A stretch of 64,000 bases of DNA from Diplosphaera chodatii (GCA_032358165.1 JAALGY010000053.1:2108001-2172000); one strand, 5' to 3'; shown: positions 35,007-48,179, numbered from the stretch's first letter. Notes: generated by a model from the sequence alone, not told the origin. A program made the numbers and translations.

Positions 35007-38000
35007 ATGGCTCCGGCGCTGCACGCCCGCGGCTCTGCATTCCTCCGCGGGACGCAGCTGCCCTGCCGCGATGTGCATGCCATGCCGGCGCGCCCGCCCC
35101 GGCAGGGCTTGAAGCCCCGCGCAACAACCAGCAGCAGGCAGCAGCCCAACGCAGGGCGGAACAGGTCAACCAGGAGCTCAGCATGCATCAGTTTGCCCGC
35201 AGAGTTGCATGAGGCATGTTGCAGCATGCTGGCATAGTGCATGGACGCACTCAGCGACCGCCGCTTATGATCGCTCTCTGGCGTGAGCATCGCCGTGCAC
35301 TCCAACCCCCTGACGACAAGGCCGTCAGCTCTATCAGCACTGAAGATGCGTGGTGTGACTTCTGTTGCATTCCCCGACCTATGGCAGTACCCTGCACAGG
35401 AGCGCCAGCCCGCCTCGCAGGGGCCAGCCCACCAATGCAGTCGCCGGCTACCATTACACCAGCGCTGATAAAGGCGGCCGGCGCAAGGGCCCAAGTGTCC
35501 TGGACAGGTAAGTGATGCTTCTCCCTGCTCAGCAATGCTGCGCTGCGACTGGCTGCAAGCGCATATGCATGCCGAGCTGCAGCATGCATTTTGCGTCACC
35601 ATGACCTACTGCTTCACGTGCTCTTGACCACCTGCGTAGGATCTCCTCCTCCTGGGACATCACAGCAGACCAGACCATGCCAACCCGGAAAACGAAGGTG
35701 CGCCTTGCTGCCACGCTAGGTAGCTGCCTTGGAAATCCTGCATTGACGCTGGTCTCGCAGCCATGCTTGCGGCACCAACCAGGGGTGACCACCCAGGGCT
35801 GCAAAAGCCCGACCGAGGGTGGCTGTTCTAGATACATCTCTCATGAACTGCAGGTGGTGTGCACCATCGGGCCGGCGACCTGGGACCGCGAGAAGCTGTT
35901 CAAGCTGGCGGACGAGGGCATGAGCGTGGCGCGCCTCAACATGAGCCACGGCGACCACACCAGCCACAAGAAGGTGCTGCGCGGCGTGACCCCCCGCACC
36001 CCGCAGCCGCCCTGTTTCCACAGCGCATGCCTGCGGGCTCACAGCGCAACACCTGGGGCAGTGCTCCTCCACGCGCAGGCTGCGGGGCGTCAACGTGCAG
36101 CAGCCAAGGCAGCTGTTGGTGCCTGCACATGCCGCGTGCCACATGCGGCGTCATGCGCCCCCGCAGGTGGTGGACCTGGTCAAGGAGTACAACACGCTGG
36201 GCCGCGGCTGCGTGGCGATCATGCTGGACACCAAGGGGCCGGAGGTGCGGTCCGGCGACCTCGCGGAGCCCATCGACCTGGTGACAGGCGGGCCCCTCTT
36301 CCTGCCCTGCCCCGCCCTTGCCTTGCCCCTGCCCTGAACGAGGGTTTAGGGCTTGAATAAGGTGCAGCCAAACGCATCCTGCAGTGGCTGCCTCCATCTG
36401 CACTCGCCTGCACTTGCGGATCTTTGCACGCGTGCGCTCAGGTTCCTCGTGTGATGAGTGCTGCTGGCTCCTGGCAGGCTCCAAGTACACCTTCACGATC
36501 GATGAGGGCGCCAACGGGCAGGACGGCCGCATCAGCGTCAACTACGACGGCTTCATTGACGATGTGAGTGTCACGCAAGGGTCGCACCTGAATGCCAGAC
36601 ACAAGCTGCTTTTGTCTGTCCACGATGTCAAGAGACCACATGAGATAGTGGCATGGCCTGCCTTTGTAGCTTGCAGCAGCATAGGAGACTTGCAGCTGAG
36701 CGAGTTGCAGAAGATGGCACCATGCTGAAGACAGGAACATCCAGCACACGTCAAATCGCTGAAAACCCAGCAAAGCACCGTTGCAGGTGTCGGTGGGCGA
36801 CATCATGCTGGTGGACGGGGGTCTGTCCACCTTCAAGATCCTGTCCAAGACCAAGCGCGATGTGCACATGGAGGTCGTCGACGGCGGACGCATGACCTCC
36901 CGGTGCGTCGCAACGCTCCTCTCCGGGCTCCTGTCACTGGTCATGCACCATCGCAGTCATTTGCACCGGCGCATCCGCTGACTCTCACCACCATCAACGT
37001 GTGCATGGTTGCCAGATCACTGTAGGCCATGATGCTGTCACGAGCTGACCTCGTGCGTGCTGAGAAGTCGGCGTGCATCCTGCAGGCGGCACCTGAACAT
37101 CCGGGGCAAGAGCGCCAACCTGCCCGCCATCACCGACAAGGACTGGCTGGACCTGAAGTTCGGCATCGACGTGGGGGTCGACTACTACGCGCTGTCCTTC
37201 GTGCGCTCCGCCGACGTCATCTACGAGCTCAAGGAGTACCTCGCCAAGCACGGTGCGCACCTGCCGCCCCCCACGGCCGTTGACATGGAATTGGGAAACA
37301 GCTGCGCTGCTGTAAGAGTGCCGTTTCAGCTGGGCTGCCCTGTTGGATCGCGAATAGCAGCCAGCGGACCCATCACAAGTCACTGCTGATGTGCTGCACT
37401 GCTGCTGGCTGCTGCTGCTGCCTGCTCAATACGCAGGCTGCTGACGCGGCCTCGCCGCCCTGCTGCGACAGGCGCGCAGATCGGGGTGCTGGCCAAGATC
37501 GAGAGCGCGGCCAGCGTGGACAACCTGGACAGCATCCTGGATGCGGTGGACGGCGCCATGGTGGCGCGCGGCGACCTGGGCGCCGAGCTGCCCGTCGAGG
37601 AGGTGCGGCTCTATGTATATGAGAATAGAGATCAGCATCGGTTGCTCCTGCCGCTGATGGCGCAGCGCTGTGGGCCAAAGGCACCAGCAGCGCAAGCAGG
37701 CGGCACTGCGTGTGGCGCCTTGGACAGAAGTGCTTGTGTGGGTAGGCACCACCTCTGCAATGCGTTGACTGGCCACCAGTTGCAATCGCCACTTGTACAT
37801 GACGTGCCGCGCGTCCCGCAGCAGTAGGCTGACCCAGTCGGCGTGGTGTGTGCAGGTGCCCTTCTGGCAGTCGCGCATAGTGCAGGGCTGCCGGCGGCGC
37901 GGCAAGCCCGTCATCGTGGCCACCAACATGCTGGAGAGCATGATCACCAACCCCACCCCCACACGCGCCGAGGTGCGCCCGTCCCTGCGCCGCCCGCAGC

Positions 38001-39410
38001 TGCGGCGCATGTCCCGGCGACAATGCTCAGACACGGCAGCAGCACGCTACCCACTTCTCCAGGGGACATGCACCTGGTGCCCTGCTGGGTCAAGCTCAGA
38101 CTGCAGGACATCATTAATTGTGCCGAGGGACATCTGGACGCTGCAGTCGTCCCCGCGTCACACTCTGTGCCCTGCTGCCGCAGGTGTCGGACATCGCCAT
38201 CGCGGTGCGGGAGGGCACGGACGCGGTGATGCTGTCGGGCGAGAGCGCGTATGGCCAGTTCCCCTACAAGGCCGTCGACGTCATGTGCACCGTCGCAAAG
38301 CACACCGAGGCCTCCATGCTCAGCTACGCGGTGGGTGGCCGCGGCAACATGTGGCCGCTGCAGCCGCGTGTGCTCCTGGGCCTTTGATACATGCTGCCCA
38401 AGCCATCGCAATGAGGCCCTGCCCCGATGGCGGTTGACCACATCCGATGCAAAGCTTGGCGGTTCGTTCATGCAGCGCAGGCCGGCAGGACACATGACCA
38501 AGCCTAGCCAGCCTGCAGCTGAAAGTCAAAAGCCACTGGTAACTCTGAAGGAGCCATTCCAAGTGTCCATGCTGCAGGGCGCCCGGCGGTATGGCAGCAA
38601 CGAGGCAGAGCCCATCGACTGGATCGTGCCGCCCGCGCGTGAGGCGGCCAAGGCCAACGTGAGCGGCGCTCGCGGCCCGGCCAGCAACATCGCGTCGCGC
38701 GCCGCCAGCATCCCCGGCATCTCGGAGATGTTCGCGTACCACGCGACGACGATGGCCAACACCATCCGCACCGCCCTGCTGGTGTTCACGCGCAAGGTGC
38801 GCGCTGCTGCTGCTGCTGCGTCGTGCCTAAACGCTCTTCTGATCCAGCTTCCGGCACGTTGCAACACCACATCCTGCTTCTGAGCTGCAGCTGCGCAACC
38901 TGTGAGTGTGTCTTACAAGAGTGATGTTCCCGCTTGTCTGCAGGGCAACATGCCCACGCTGCTGAGCCACTACCGGCCGGACATGCCGATCTACGCGTTC
39001 ACTGAGAACCGGGCGGTGCAGCGCCGCCTGGCGCTGTACCACGGGGTGACCGCCATCCACCTGAACTTCCTGTCAGACGCCGATGCCACCTTCGATCGGT
39101 AGGCCTCTCAACGAGCCTGTGCTGCCCAGCATGACGCTTGTCCCTGAGCGGCACCGTGCAAGCACTTCTGTGCATGCAGCCCCCACCCTGTGGCAGGCAG
39201 GTGCCCGTCATGATAGTTCGCCGGCTGACGCCCACTGGCGGGGTTGCATGCAGGGCCATTGAGGAGCTGAAGCGGCGGAAGCTGCTGTCGGGCGGTGAGC
39301 AGGTGGCGATTGTGCAGAGCGGGCGGCAGCCGATCTGGCGTTCAGCCTCCACTCACAACATCTCCGTGCGGAAGTGCCCGGAGGACCCAGAAGAAAGTTC
39401 AGACGAGTGA
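35007..39410 (+). CDS. Plastid-type pyruvate kinase (PKp beta-like)
   Basis: Converts phosphoenolpyruvate and ADP to pyruvate and ATP, here most likely in the plastid to feed fatty acid synthesis. The start at 35007 opens an Arg/Ser/Ala-rich transit peptide. An exon near 35300-35511 and a short one at about 35664-35699 ('[10 protein letters not shown]') lead in phase into '[20 protein letters not shown]' (35852). Active-site segments follow: '[16 protein letters not shown]', '[15 protein letters not shown]' (36219), '[17 protein letters not shown]' (36787), '[18 protein letters not shown]' (37093), '[18 protein letters not shown]' (37489), '[16 protein letters not shown]' (37558), '[20 protein letters not shown]' (37912) and '[20 protein letters not shown]' (38215). 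The C-domain exons run to 39410. 'ATNMLESM' in place of cytosolic 'ATQMLESM' fits plastid isoforms. The C-terminus extends with an acidic '[10 protein letters not shown]'. About 14 exons are inferred. Confidence 0.93.
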
Positions 39411-39698
39411 GCGAGCCGGAGGGGAGCTGCTGGGGGACACAGTGGCAGGGGTAGCAACGCAGTCGTTTCATCTGTCTGTACAACATGAGTGTGGACTTGA
39501 TTGTGGCACCCAATCAGCATGACATGACCTTTGGTCAACAGTCGATGAACACAGTAATGCACTCCTGCCGTCATATTAGTGTACATGAATATGTGTATGG
39601 CCGGCACGGGCACGTTGAAAACTTCTCGTGTGCCCGACACACCTTGGTACACACTGATCCATCAGCAGCACAGACCTGTTCTGCGACCCTTGCCATGC

Positions 39699-42600
39699 CT
39701 ACTGCTTCAGCAGCAGCTTCCGCCTGAAGGTCAGATTGGCCCTGACGGTCGGCCAGTCTTTGACATCGATGATGGCCTTCAGATCTGGCGCCTTGCCGGC
39801 GGCCAGCAGGTCATGCACCTTTTGCCAGTCCAGGTTCTTCTTGCGCCGGTCCCGCTTCGACTGCACCTCCACCGGCATCGCCGCATACTTGTCGAAGACG
39901 GCCAGCTGGTCGTCGGTGTACGTACGGTTGAACCTGCAGCAGAAGGCGAGCAGACGAGCTACAAACAGCTCGTACAATGCAGATCTGCCCGCTCATCAGG
40001 CTCACCTCATGACCCCAAACCCGACTGACGAACTGCCTTTCAGCCTGAGTGCTGGCAGCAATCGGGCTGCACATTTTGACAAGCTAAATGCGAAGTAGCA
40101 ATGGCGCACTGGGGCAGGTGGTCCCTGAGGTTCAGCTGCGCCAGCTTGGTGGCAGCCTCCGGGTGCCGGCGCAGCCAGGCAGCGGCGGTGCGCGCGGTGA
40201 TGGACAGCTCCGCCTTGCTGCTGCTGCCGCGGTCGCTGGACAGCAGCTGGCGCACGTCGCGCGCCAGGCGCTGCACAGCACAGACGAACTGAATATGAGC
40301 ATCCTTTGTCAGGGGCTTTGGCCACAGGGCAGTATGATCCGCTTTCGCCAGAACTCGGGGCTGCCAGGCAAGGAGATTGCACAGTCAAGCTGTTGCGACC
40401 AGAGGCTGCGCAGAAGGAAGGACGCACTTTGCAGATGCGCGCGCTGTGTGGCAGGATGATGGTGCCGACGGCCATGACCTCCGGCTCGCCCTCGACGGCG
40501 TTCTCGGGCGGCACAAAGCGGTCCACCTCCACGCGGCCCCCCAGTAGCTGCACCAGGTTCACGTGCTTGCCCGCTGGCTCGCGCGGCGCCGACGGCATCA
40601 GCGGCTCCAGCCCGATGAAGCAGTAGGAGAAGAACTCCTTGATCTCCTCCAGCGCCCTGCATGGCATGCAGTGGTTGTGAGCAGTTCGGCAGCTGAGTGC
40701 TTGAGGCATGAGGACCCAGCTGCGGATGCAGCCGCTGGAGTGTGTCGGCGCATAGCCTGCAAACGACCACATCGGTGTTAGCCAGACAGACAAGCCAGCG
40801 TCAGCAAGCATTCGGTGGCATCTGCGGCTGTTGACTGTGCCCCAGCAGGATCAAGATTAGGGGCCAGCAGATCTGCCATAAAGCTACCATCAAAGCATCA
40901 GAGTGCCGGCAGGGACCAGCGACATGCAACAGCTTCATCCTTGTCTATATACAGCAGAACCTGTAAACATTCAGCATTCGAAATGAGCCATTCATGCTGC
41001 TCTACCAGAATTGCACAGATGTCGACCACGCCTTTGGACTTCGGCTGTGATTGCAAGCTGCAAACCGCCACAGCATGAGACCAGGTCTGTTGTGTCCAAG
41101 TGGGTCAGCAGGCAAGCACCAGACACTCACCAGCCGCGGTCCTGGTGGGGCGGGGCCTCCTTGATGGACTGCAGCAGCTCCTCATAGTCGCGCACCACCG
41201 CATCTGCTGCTGCATTGGTGACCCGTCCGCCGCTGCGCAGCGTCGCCCAGGCCGTGACAAAGGCCGCCTGCAGGATGCAGCACAAGAGCAATCAGCATTG
41301 CACCTCACCTTTGTCATGACACAACCTGAGATTCGCAGCACACAGCATGGTAGCTATCATCTGGCATGATCCTCGGGCTTGTCAGCAGGCACGCCAGCCC
41401 TTTGGGAAGCTGATTGTTCACAGCTGGTACAACCCTCAGCAAGACAGTCTTTGCCTGACAGTCACATCAGCGTGTACACAGGTGCGGCAGGGCCTAGTGC
41501 AGACTCTGATGGGCCCTGTGCTGCTGGGTATCCGGTCGCACCCGGGCGGCTCCCCAGCTGCCCTTCCAGCCCAGCAGGCCCGTGGCCACAGCTGCCTCCT
41601 GCAGTCGGTCGTGCACGTCCACGGCTGTGCGCGGCGACAGCGAGGGGACATTGCCCACCAGCGCCGCCAGCACGTCCAGCTCGCCGCGCTCCACCAGGTA
41701 CGGCACCAGGTCGGCGATGGACACCTTGCCCCTGCAGGCGTTTTGAACGACGAGATGCTCATTCTATGTCGATATTGCATCATGAGTCAACACAGAGTGT
41801 TGCCTAGTTGCACTTGAGTGGGTGCGTGAAGTCAGGCATGCAGTCAGGCAGGAAGGGCGAAGGTGCAGTCAGGCGGACAGCGAGCCAAGCAGGCAGGCGG
41901 GGAAGTAGGGGCAGACTTTTTGTCAAGCAGAAGCAGAGAAGCTTACAGGCACGTAGGCCCGCATGGACAGAGAGGCAGATGGAGCACAGAAGCACACAGA
42001 GCCCTGGACGCTGGCCAAGGGTGTGATGAACGAAGGCGCACTGGTTGGGCTGGTACGCCGGCAGCTGCTCTAGCGCATCCACGATGGCCTGCACGTCCGC
42101 CTGGGGCGGCGGCTGCGCAAACATGTGCGTCGGCGGCATCGCCGCCAGCACGCCCTCGGACACCTTGATGCCGTACTGCACACGCGCCGCGTGCAGGGCG
42201 AAGCGGGTGTGCGCCTGTCAAGCAGGGGTCCGGTCATCAGCGCGACAGCGGCCATGTACGATACTGCCAACCCGTCCAATCAAGTGGCCCCATGCAGCCT
42301 ATAAAGATGCCCCCCCTGATCATGCACACAGCAGCTAGCTGGGTCAAAGCGCAATGTTTGCAGTGAAGGGCGGCAGTGCACCTGGGCGGACTTGCGACTG
42401 AAGCCGCACATGTCCCACACGGCAGCCTCGTCGGCGTCCTTGCTGCCAGCGACACCGAGGGCGCTCCAGCCCAGCTTGGCGATGCAGCACCCCAGGTTGT
42501 GGATGTCGGGGGCGGCCCTGTTGGCAGGAGCATGCGTCTGCAGCACTTCTGCACATCTGAAGGGCAGTGCGTACAAATGTTGGGCACAGAGGCTGTTCAG

Positions 42601-45490
42601 TGCGGATAAGAGCATGTGCAACAGCGCCAGCCCTTTTTGATGCCAAATGAAATTGTGCCCTACAGGCCCATGAAACCGCCCACCTGGGAGTGCGCGAGGT
42701 GGCCCAGCCATCTGCGACCGCACGCTTCAGCAGCTTCAGCGTCGCGCGGGCAACCGCCTCCACTTGTGGCAGCAGCCCCGCCGGCGGTGGCCGCAGGATG
42801 TAGCCTTGAAACAGGCCCTGCAGCAGATGCGCCCTATCCTTGTCCCCCTGCGCAAGGTCGTCCAGGCAGCCAGCCCGCGTCGCTGCGCCCACGCAGCGCG
42901 CCAGCTTTCGCTGCACCAAGGACATGCTGAGGCTCAGGGCACTGCCAACTAGTTGCAGGGCAGCGTCACGACTGCAGAGTGCGTTGCAGGCTATGGACTT
43001 TCTTCAGGGAAGCACTTGCATGCGTTCAGTATAGCTACACATTCTTGCTAATGTTTGACTACTTCACAGTCACATGCAGCTGGCAATAGGCATGATCCGG
43101 CAGGTTGCAGTCTACACACCTGCAGGCCGTACACCTTGATGTCGCCAAACAGCCCGCCGCTGCCGCCGAACGCCTCCTGCACCGTCGTCTGCTGCGCGGC
43201 GAAGGAGGTGTCGAACAGTGCGCACGAGTCCCGCACCGAGCGCAGCACTGCCTGCATGGCATTCAGCGCCTCCGAGGACAGGGCGCCAGCACGCGAGGCG
43301 CCGCCGGCGTCCACGCACGCCAGGTTCTCCACCAGCCGGTGCAAGCCGCACATCAGCCCCTACACCACAGCTTTCGCATTGCATCAGTCACCTGACCCTG
43401 GTGCACCTGAGCAGGCAGCCTGCATGTCAACGGGCACGCAGAATGGCAACCCCCTGCATGCAAACTTTATGGCCAGGAAGGACGCCAGACCCAGACCTCA
43501 GGCTCTTCACATAGTCGTGCAAGGTGACATGGATTTGCTGCTCCGCACCTCGTCCTCGGTTTGCTCGACCAGGGCCGCCAGATCGGCCATGTGCCACAGG
43601 GACAACGTGTGCAGCGCCACTGGCAGAGGCGTGTCCAGGTCGGGCGCTGAGCTGGAGCCGGCAGTCGCCAACGTGCGCAGCCCCTCCTCCAGCTCCTGCC
43701 ACTTCTCCTGTGAGCGAAGATCAGTCTTAACATGACGTCACAGCTACTTCCTCTCAGCCCCGCTTGGCTCGGCAACAGCAGCAAAGACGACAAGCAGTGG
43801 CAACAGCGGGAATATGTGTTGCATGCTGAGAGAAGCTGTCAGCCAGCTGCAGCGTTATGCACTCTGCATTGGGGCGTCGCAGCATTGTGGCATTGCAGCA
43901 TGAGTGCCGGCAATGCAGCCTCCAGTGCAGGCACACAGCACGTTGTGGCTGTAGGCGAGAGCGCGCCTGGGCAGATGCAGCGGCCATGCCCAGGTACTTC
44001 CACAGGGAGGCCTTGAAGCCGCCGTCCAGGTGCACGCCTGCCAGTAGTGCCGCCCAGTTGCCCTCGTGCCTGTCCAACAACAACTTGGCACAGTGGGCGT
44101 CTGAAGCTGTGCATGCGTAAGGTCTGCAATCCCGTGTCGACTGGCCTGATTTGCAACAGACAGAGGCAGCAGAGGGAGGCCTGTGAAGCTATACACTCGC
44201 CGCGCACCAGGAGGTGCTGCGACCGGAGCTGTACGCATCAGCAGCCAGCTGGGCTGCAGCCGCAATGTGCTCCTCCGTGGGCTGCAGCCCCAGCAGCAGG
44301 CGGCCAGCGTTGTCCAGCACGTAGGAGATGGCGATCCTCTCGGCCTTGCTGGCCGGCGCGACGCCGTCCCGCGTGAAGCGCCGAGCCGCCATCTTCGTGT
44401 TGTACGCCGCCAGCTGCAGGCCAGCACTCCGGCGTGAGTACGGAGATGACTGACACCACCCCACACTGCCATGGCTTGACAGGCCTGGTCCGCAGAGGTG
44501 CAGGCGCCCCAGCTTGCTGAGGTCCTCGGATGTTTTGATGCCGCGACACCCGCAGACTTCGATGAAGCCTCTGACCACCAGTGTCAGGGCCCATGTCGCA
44601 CCTTGAGAGCCGCAGGCGTGGCGCCCTGCAGGCTGGGGGGCAACTTGCTGGTGTCGTCCAGGTTCTGCTGCGCTGCATGCAACAGCACCACCAGCAGCTG
44701 CCCAGGCTCCGCCCTGTGCATGCATCAGGCACATGCCAGCTTCAACTCCACGTCTGTGCCACCATTTCCTCGCAGTCACAACCGACTGAGCCTACTACTG
44801 CCGACAATTGCTGCCTGCAGCTGGACGTCATGTGCACTGAGCTTGTAGCTGTTGCATGCAGCGCAGCAGAACCGGTGCAGCAGCGCAGCACTCACGTGTT
44901 GAACGACACCACATCAATCTCGGTTGCCGATGGCGACCACTTGCGGACAGACCCCACCAGGTTGCGGAAGTGGCTGTCCTGGTAGAAAGCCGCTGCAGCA
45001 ATGCCCTGGGTCCTCAGCTTGGGATGGGGCGTCAAGCTTCTGTCACCATGCGAGCACACCAAGTTGTTTAGTGGGCTGTCAGTGGGCTCCTTCAGTGGGC
45101 TTCGGCGGGCACGAGTGGGTGACACAGTGACACTGCAAGCAGAGTCAATGGACGTAGTTGCGTGCAACACATGCAGTCCAACTCCTGCGCACCAGCGCAA
45201 AGCGACTGCAGCATGGCCTCGGAGGCCGACTCCATCTGCTCAGGCAGTGTCACTGCTGCTGCAGTCTGCTGCCGGCTGACGTCGTCATGCGGCGACAGGT
45301 AGGTGAAGGCGTTGCCGGTGTCCATGGCGCGCAGCACCCGGTCGATGCCCACGGACTTCAGGTGGCCGCCAGCGACACACTCCAGGCGGAACACCTTGTG
45401 GTGGGAAGAAGTAGACCACGCGTGCCAGGCGGCGCTGCAGCTCCTCCACATGCGGCTCCAGCTGCTGCGCCATGACCTCAGCCGCCTACC
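39699..45490 (-). CDS. Uncharacterised multi-exon, helix-rich protein
   Basis: I do not recognise the family. On the minus strand a consistent series of exons with codon-like content and GT/AG borders runs from about 45.49 kb to a stop at 39699. Segments in order include 'AAEVMAQQLEPHVEELQRRL', 'LKSVGIDRVLRAMDTGNAF', 'AFYQDSHFRNLVGSVRKW', 'ARRFTRDGVAPASKAERIAI', 'RHEGNWAALLAGVHLDGG', 'EKWQELEEGLRTLATAG', 'GLMCGLHRLVENLACVDAG', 'KLARCVGAATRAGCLDDL', 'HNLGCCIAKLGWSALGVAG', 'DVQAIVDALEQLPAYQPN', 'SIADLVPYLVERGELDVLAA', 'EIKEFFSYCFIGLEPLMP' and, at the end, 'LDWQKVHDLLAAGKAPDL' to 'RRKLLLKQ'. Repeated amphipathic helices suggest an alpha-solenoid of roughly 900 residues. No membrane segment or signal is obvious. 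It lies directly downstream of the FEN1/XPG-like exons on the same strand, with about 370 bases between, so both could belong to one gene with an N-terminal nuclease fold. Confidence 0.55.
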
Positions 45491-45859
45491 GGGACAGCAA
45501 TCAGCGCTCAAGCACAATGCACCAGCCCGACAAAGCATCTCAATTTGTTGTTCGAGCAGCAGCATGCGAGCCTCGTGCAGAGGACATCAAGAACAAGCAC
45601 TGCAGTCGAAAGGGGCAGGTGAACAGAGCGTTGTCGAGACAGCCCAGTGTGAATGCTTTATATGGTGGTTCCAGTTGTTTGTGCTGCACATCTTCAGAGC
45701 TCAGCTTCCACCCACTGGCTGATCTGCTGGCTGGACGAGCTTTGCAGAACTTGCTATGCCAAATGCAAAGCTAGCTCTTCGCCTCACACGCCCGATTGTT
45801 CAAGGGACCAAGCCGCACTTGGAATTGTGTACCGTGCATCACAGTTCAACGAATCTTGT

Positions 45860-47467
45860 CACCTGCTCGAGGGAGTGGAAGGGTGACGCCACCACCTCCA
45901 GCATCTTGACGGGACCGACGCCATTGATGCCTTCCAGGACATCGCAGCCGACGCCAGCAGCATACTGCATCAAACATGGAAGATGCTGACTACGACTGCC
46001 ATTTAGGAAAAGCTGTCAAGCTGCGAGGACATGGTCAGTGCCTAATGGCCATACGGGATGTGCGATTCAGTGAGGTGCTACTTGCACTGCCAGCACATCT
46101 GGTGCAGCGCACCGCCAGCAGCTGCCAGGGCTCGTCAAACAGCGCGTCCGCCAGCGCGCGGCAGTCCAGCAGGTTGATCACGCCATCGGCGCGGCCCTCG
46201 TCGGTCAGGTCGAGCTTGATGACATGCTGTTTCCAGATCACTATTTCAGGTCAGTGGCCGTCTGAAGGTTTGCAGGAACAGCTAGTTGGTGTGTCCTTTG
46301 CGTTGCACAGCAAGCGAGATGGTGCAGCGGAGCCCGGTGGACACGGGCATGGTCAGCACAGCAGCCTTGCTAGGTGTTGTAGCTCACCAGCGGCATGGCC
46401 TCGGTGTCCTGCCCCTTGGTGGCCAGGTGGTGCAGCATCATTGCTGCCGGCACATCGCTGTCCACCGAGACCACAGCGTCGACATGCTGGTCCAGCACCA
46501 TTGCCACCGCCTCCAGCTCCGCCTCGCCTGCGGCCCAAGGATGAGCACGGGGCAGTCGGAGGAGTGCCCGATAATGATCAGGGGCGTGTGCGTGGCGGCG
46601 TCTGCCTCTCACATCGATGCGTGGAGAAGAAGCACGCATGATGAAGCGCAACAAGCGAACAGCTTCTCGGCACCTTTGCTGGGCATGTGCAACGTGGAGG
46701 CACACCTGGGGCGCCGTGCAGCTCAACCTGCACATTGCTCCCGTACCGCTGCCGCATGCGAGTCGCCACTGGTGCGGACTTGCTGCGCGCTCGCCGGGCC
46801 GTGTCCTGTGTCATGCCGCCAGCCAGCCTGGAGGCCAATACGACGGACTTGGTGTTCCAGCTGATGATGATGATTCATTGGCCTGGGTTTGGGCACACAG
46901 CCAGGCGGTGCCATTTTTGCCGAAATACTGAGTCACGCTCAGCTGCAAATGAGATACAGACATAGCGTGCAAAGTTACAGTTGATGGCGGTGCTCACTTT
47001 CCCATGATGCGGAAACCATCAATGACGATGATGACCAGGAGGGCACCCCACGACAGCAGCTGATCAGTGATGTTGCACAGGCCGCCCAGCAGCCTAGACA
47101 CGCAGCACAATTGAGCATTCTGTCCCGCCACTACAATGTGCTGGTGTCTCACCTTCACGAATGATGCATTGCAGGCACAAGAGGCAAGGCCGCTGTGCAA
47201 CTTGGTGGCAGGCAAGCTCGGTACATTGGCTCACTCTGCTGGGTCGCGGGAGCTCTCAAAGAAGTCCGCTTCAGTGTGCGCCCTGTGCGGCAGCATGCCC
47301 AGGGCATCCACGGCAATGCGCTTCCCTTGGACATCGCTGTGCTGCCAAGGCCGCTCTATGATTGAGGGCAGCTGGCCGGTTTTCTGCCTCTTGACAGCCC
47401 GCTGACCAGCCGCTTGCTGCTTCGCGGCTTTGAGCAGCGGAGCCGCGCCGCCCTTGCCAAGAGCCAT
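45860..47467 (-). CDS. FEN1/XPG (Rad2 superfamily)-like structure-specific nuclease
   Basis: Proteins of this fold cut flapped or bubble DNA or RNA; some relatives such as Mkt1 are non-catalytic regulators. ATG at 47467 opens a basic N-terminus ('AVKRQKTG') and then the N-domain 'GKRIAVDALGMLPHRAH'. An exon at about 47100-46998 has 'GALLVIIVIDGFRIMGK', the second acidic site (VxDG). Exon about 46860-46690 has 'TQDTARRARSKSAPVATRMR' (basic clamp region). Exon about 46545-46390 carries the I-domain 'GEAELEAVAMVLDQHVDAVV' followed by 'SVDSDVP' with the paired acids. Exon about 46235-46090 gives 'HVIKLDLTDEGRADGVINLL'. Exon about 45965-45865 has the helix-hairpin-helix 'GCDVLEGINGVGPVKMLEVV'. Most catalytic acids appear present. 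It is divergent from canonical FEN1 and starts unusually far into the fold (no 'MGI...L' opening). Its C-terminal end is uncertain and it may continue into the helical protein downstream. Confidence 0.7.
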
Positions 47468-47600
47468 TGGGATGCAGGCTTTCTGTCAGCAGCGTTCACA
47501 TGGCAAAGGCTTGGCAGCCGGTGCCGAGCGCTGGACCAAGCAGCGAGTGCGACTGCGGGCAGATATCGTGGCAGGATTCCGGAACGGATGTCACATCACT

Positions 47601-47748
47601 GCATATAATCATGAACGGTAGCTAAATTAGGTTGCATAATGAAGTCCTAATGCCGCCGCAGCAGTATTTTTTGGGCGCAAAGAGTCTGCATCGTGGCTGC
47701 CTGTACAAAGTGTGCAGGCAGGCAAGATGAGCACGAGCAGGCTCCCAC
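47601..47748. repeat. 148-base direct repeat, copy 1
   Basis: This segment is identical, as far as I can read, to 48032-48179. It is AT-richer at its left end (GCATATAATCATGAACGG) and ends GGCTCCCAC. It lies just upstream of the FEN1/XPG-like gene start, so it may act in or disrupt that promoter. Copies are 431 bases apart, start to start. Confidence 0.92.
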
Positions 47749-47916
47749 GGGCTTCGCCCACCGCAGAGGAAAGCGCGCTGCCACTACTGCACGCCGTGCA
47801 CAGCAGCGAAGACGCACCCGGCACACGGATGGCAGCAGCACCAACCCTGGTGAGCAAAGCAGCTGCGACAGCATGCGGACTGCACCACGATGCAGCCCAC
47901 GGGCGGGCGGGCGGGT

Positions 47917-48031
47917 GCCGAAATTTTCCTGTTGCTATTCCTGCGCGCCGCTGCGCGTCAGCAACAGCGGCGCCTCTGCTCTGCAGGCTGCATGATGTTG
48001 CATCCCCAGGACTCTCACATCAATTCTGATG
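47917..48031. repeat. 115-base dispersed repeat, copy 1
   Basis: Identical to 51715-51829 in the same orientation, beginning GCCGAAATTTTCC and ending ATTCTGATG. It directly abuts copy 2 of the 148-base repeat with no spacer. It is preceded by a short GGGC run (47901-47915). Confidence 0.92.
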
Positions 48032-48179
48032 GCATATAATCATGAACGGTAGCTAAATTAGGTTGCATAATGAAGTCCTAATGCCGCCGCAGCAGTATTT
48101 TTTGGGCGCAAAGAGTCTGCATCGTGGCTGCCTGTACAAAGTGTGCAGGCAGGCAAGATGAGCACGAGCAGGCTCCCAC
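48032..48179. repeat. 148-base direct repeat, copy 2
   Basis: Second copy of 47601-47748. After its end the sequence becomes unique until the minus-strand ORF stop at 48309. The pair together with the intervening 283 bases could be a tandem duplication or a very small terminal-repeat element. Confidence 0.92.

Noticed and set aside
47601..48179. Miniature LTR retrotransposon (TRIM)
   Set aside because: Repeat ends contain TG and CA only if trimmed internally, and no primer-binding site or target-site duplication was visible; kept only as a repeat pair.
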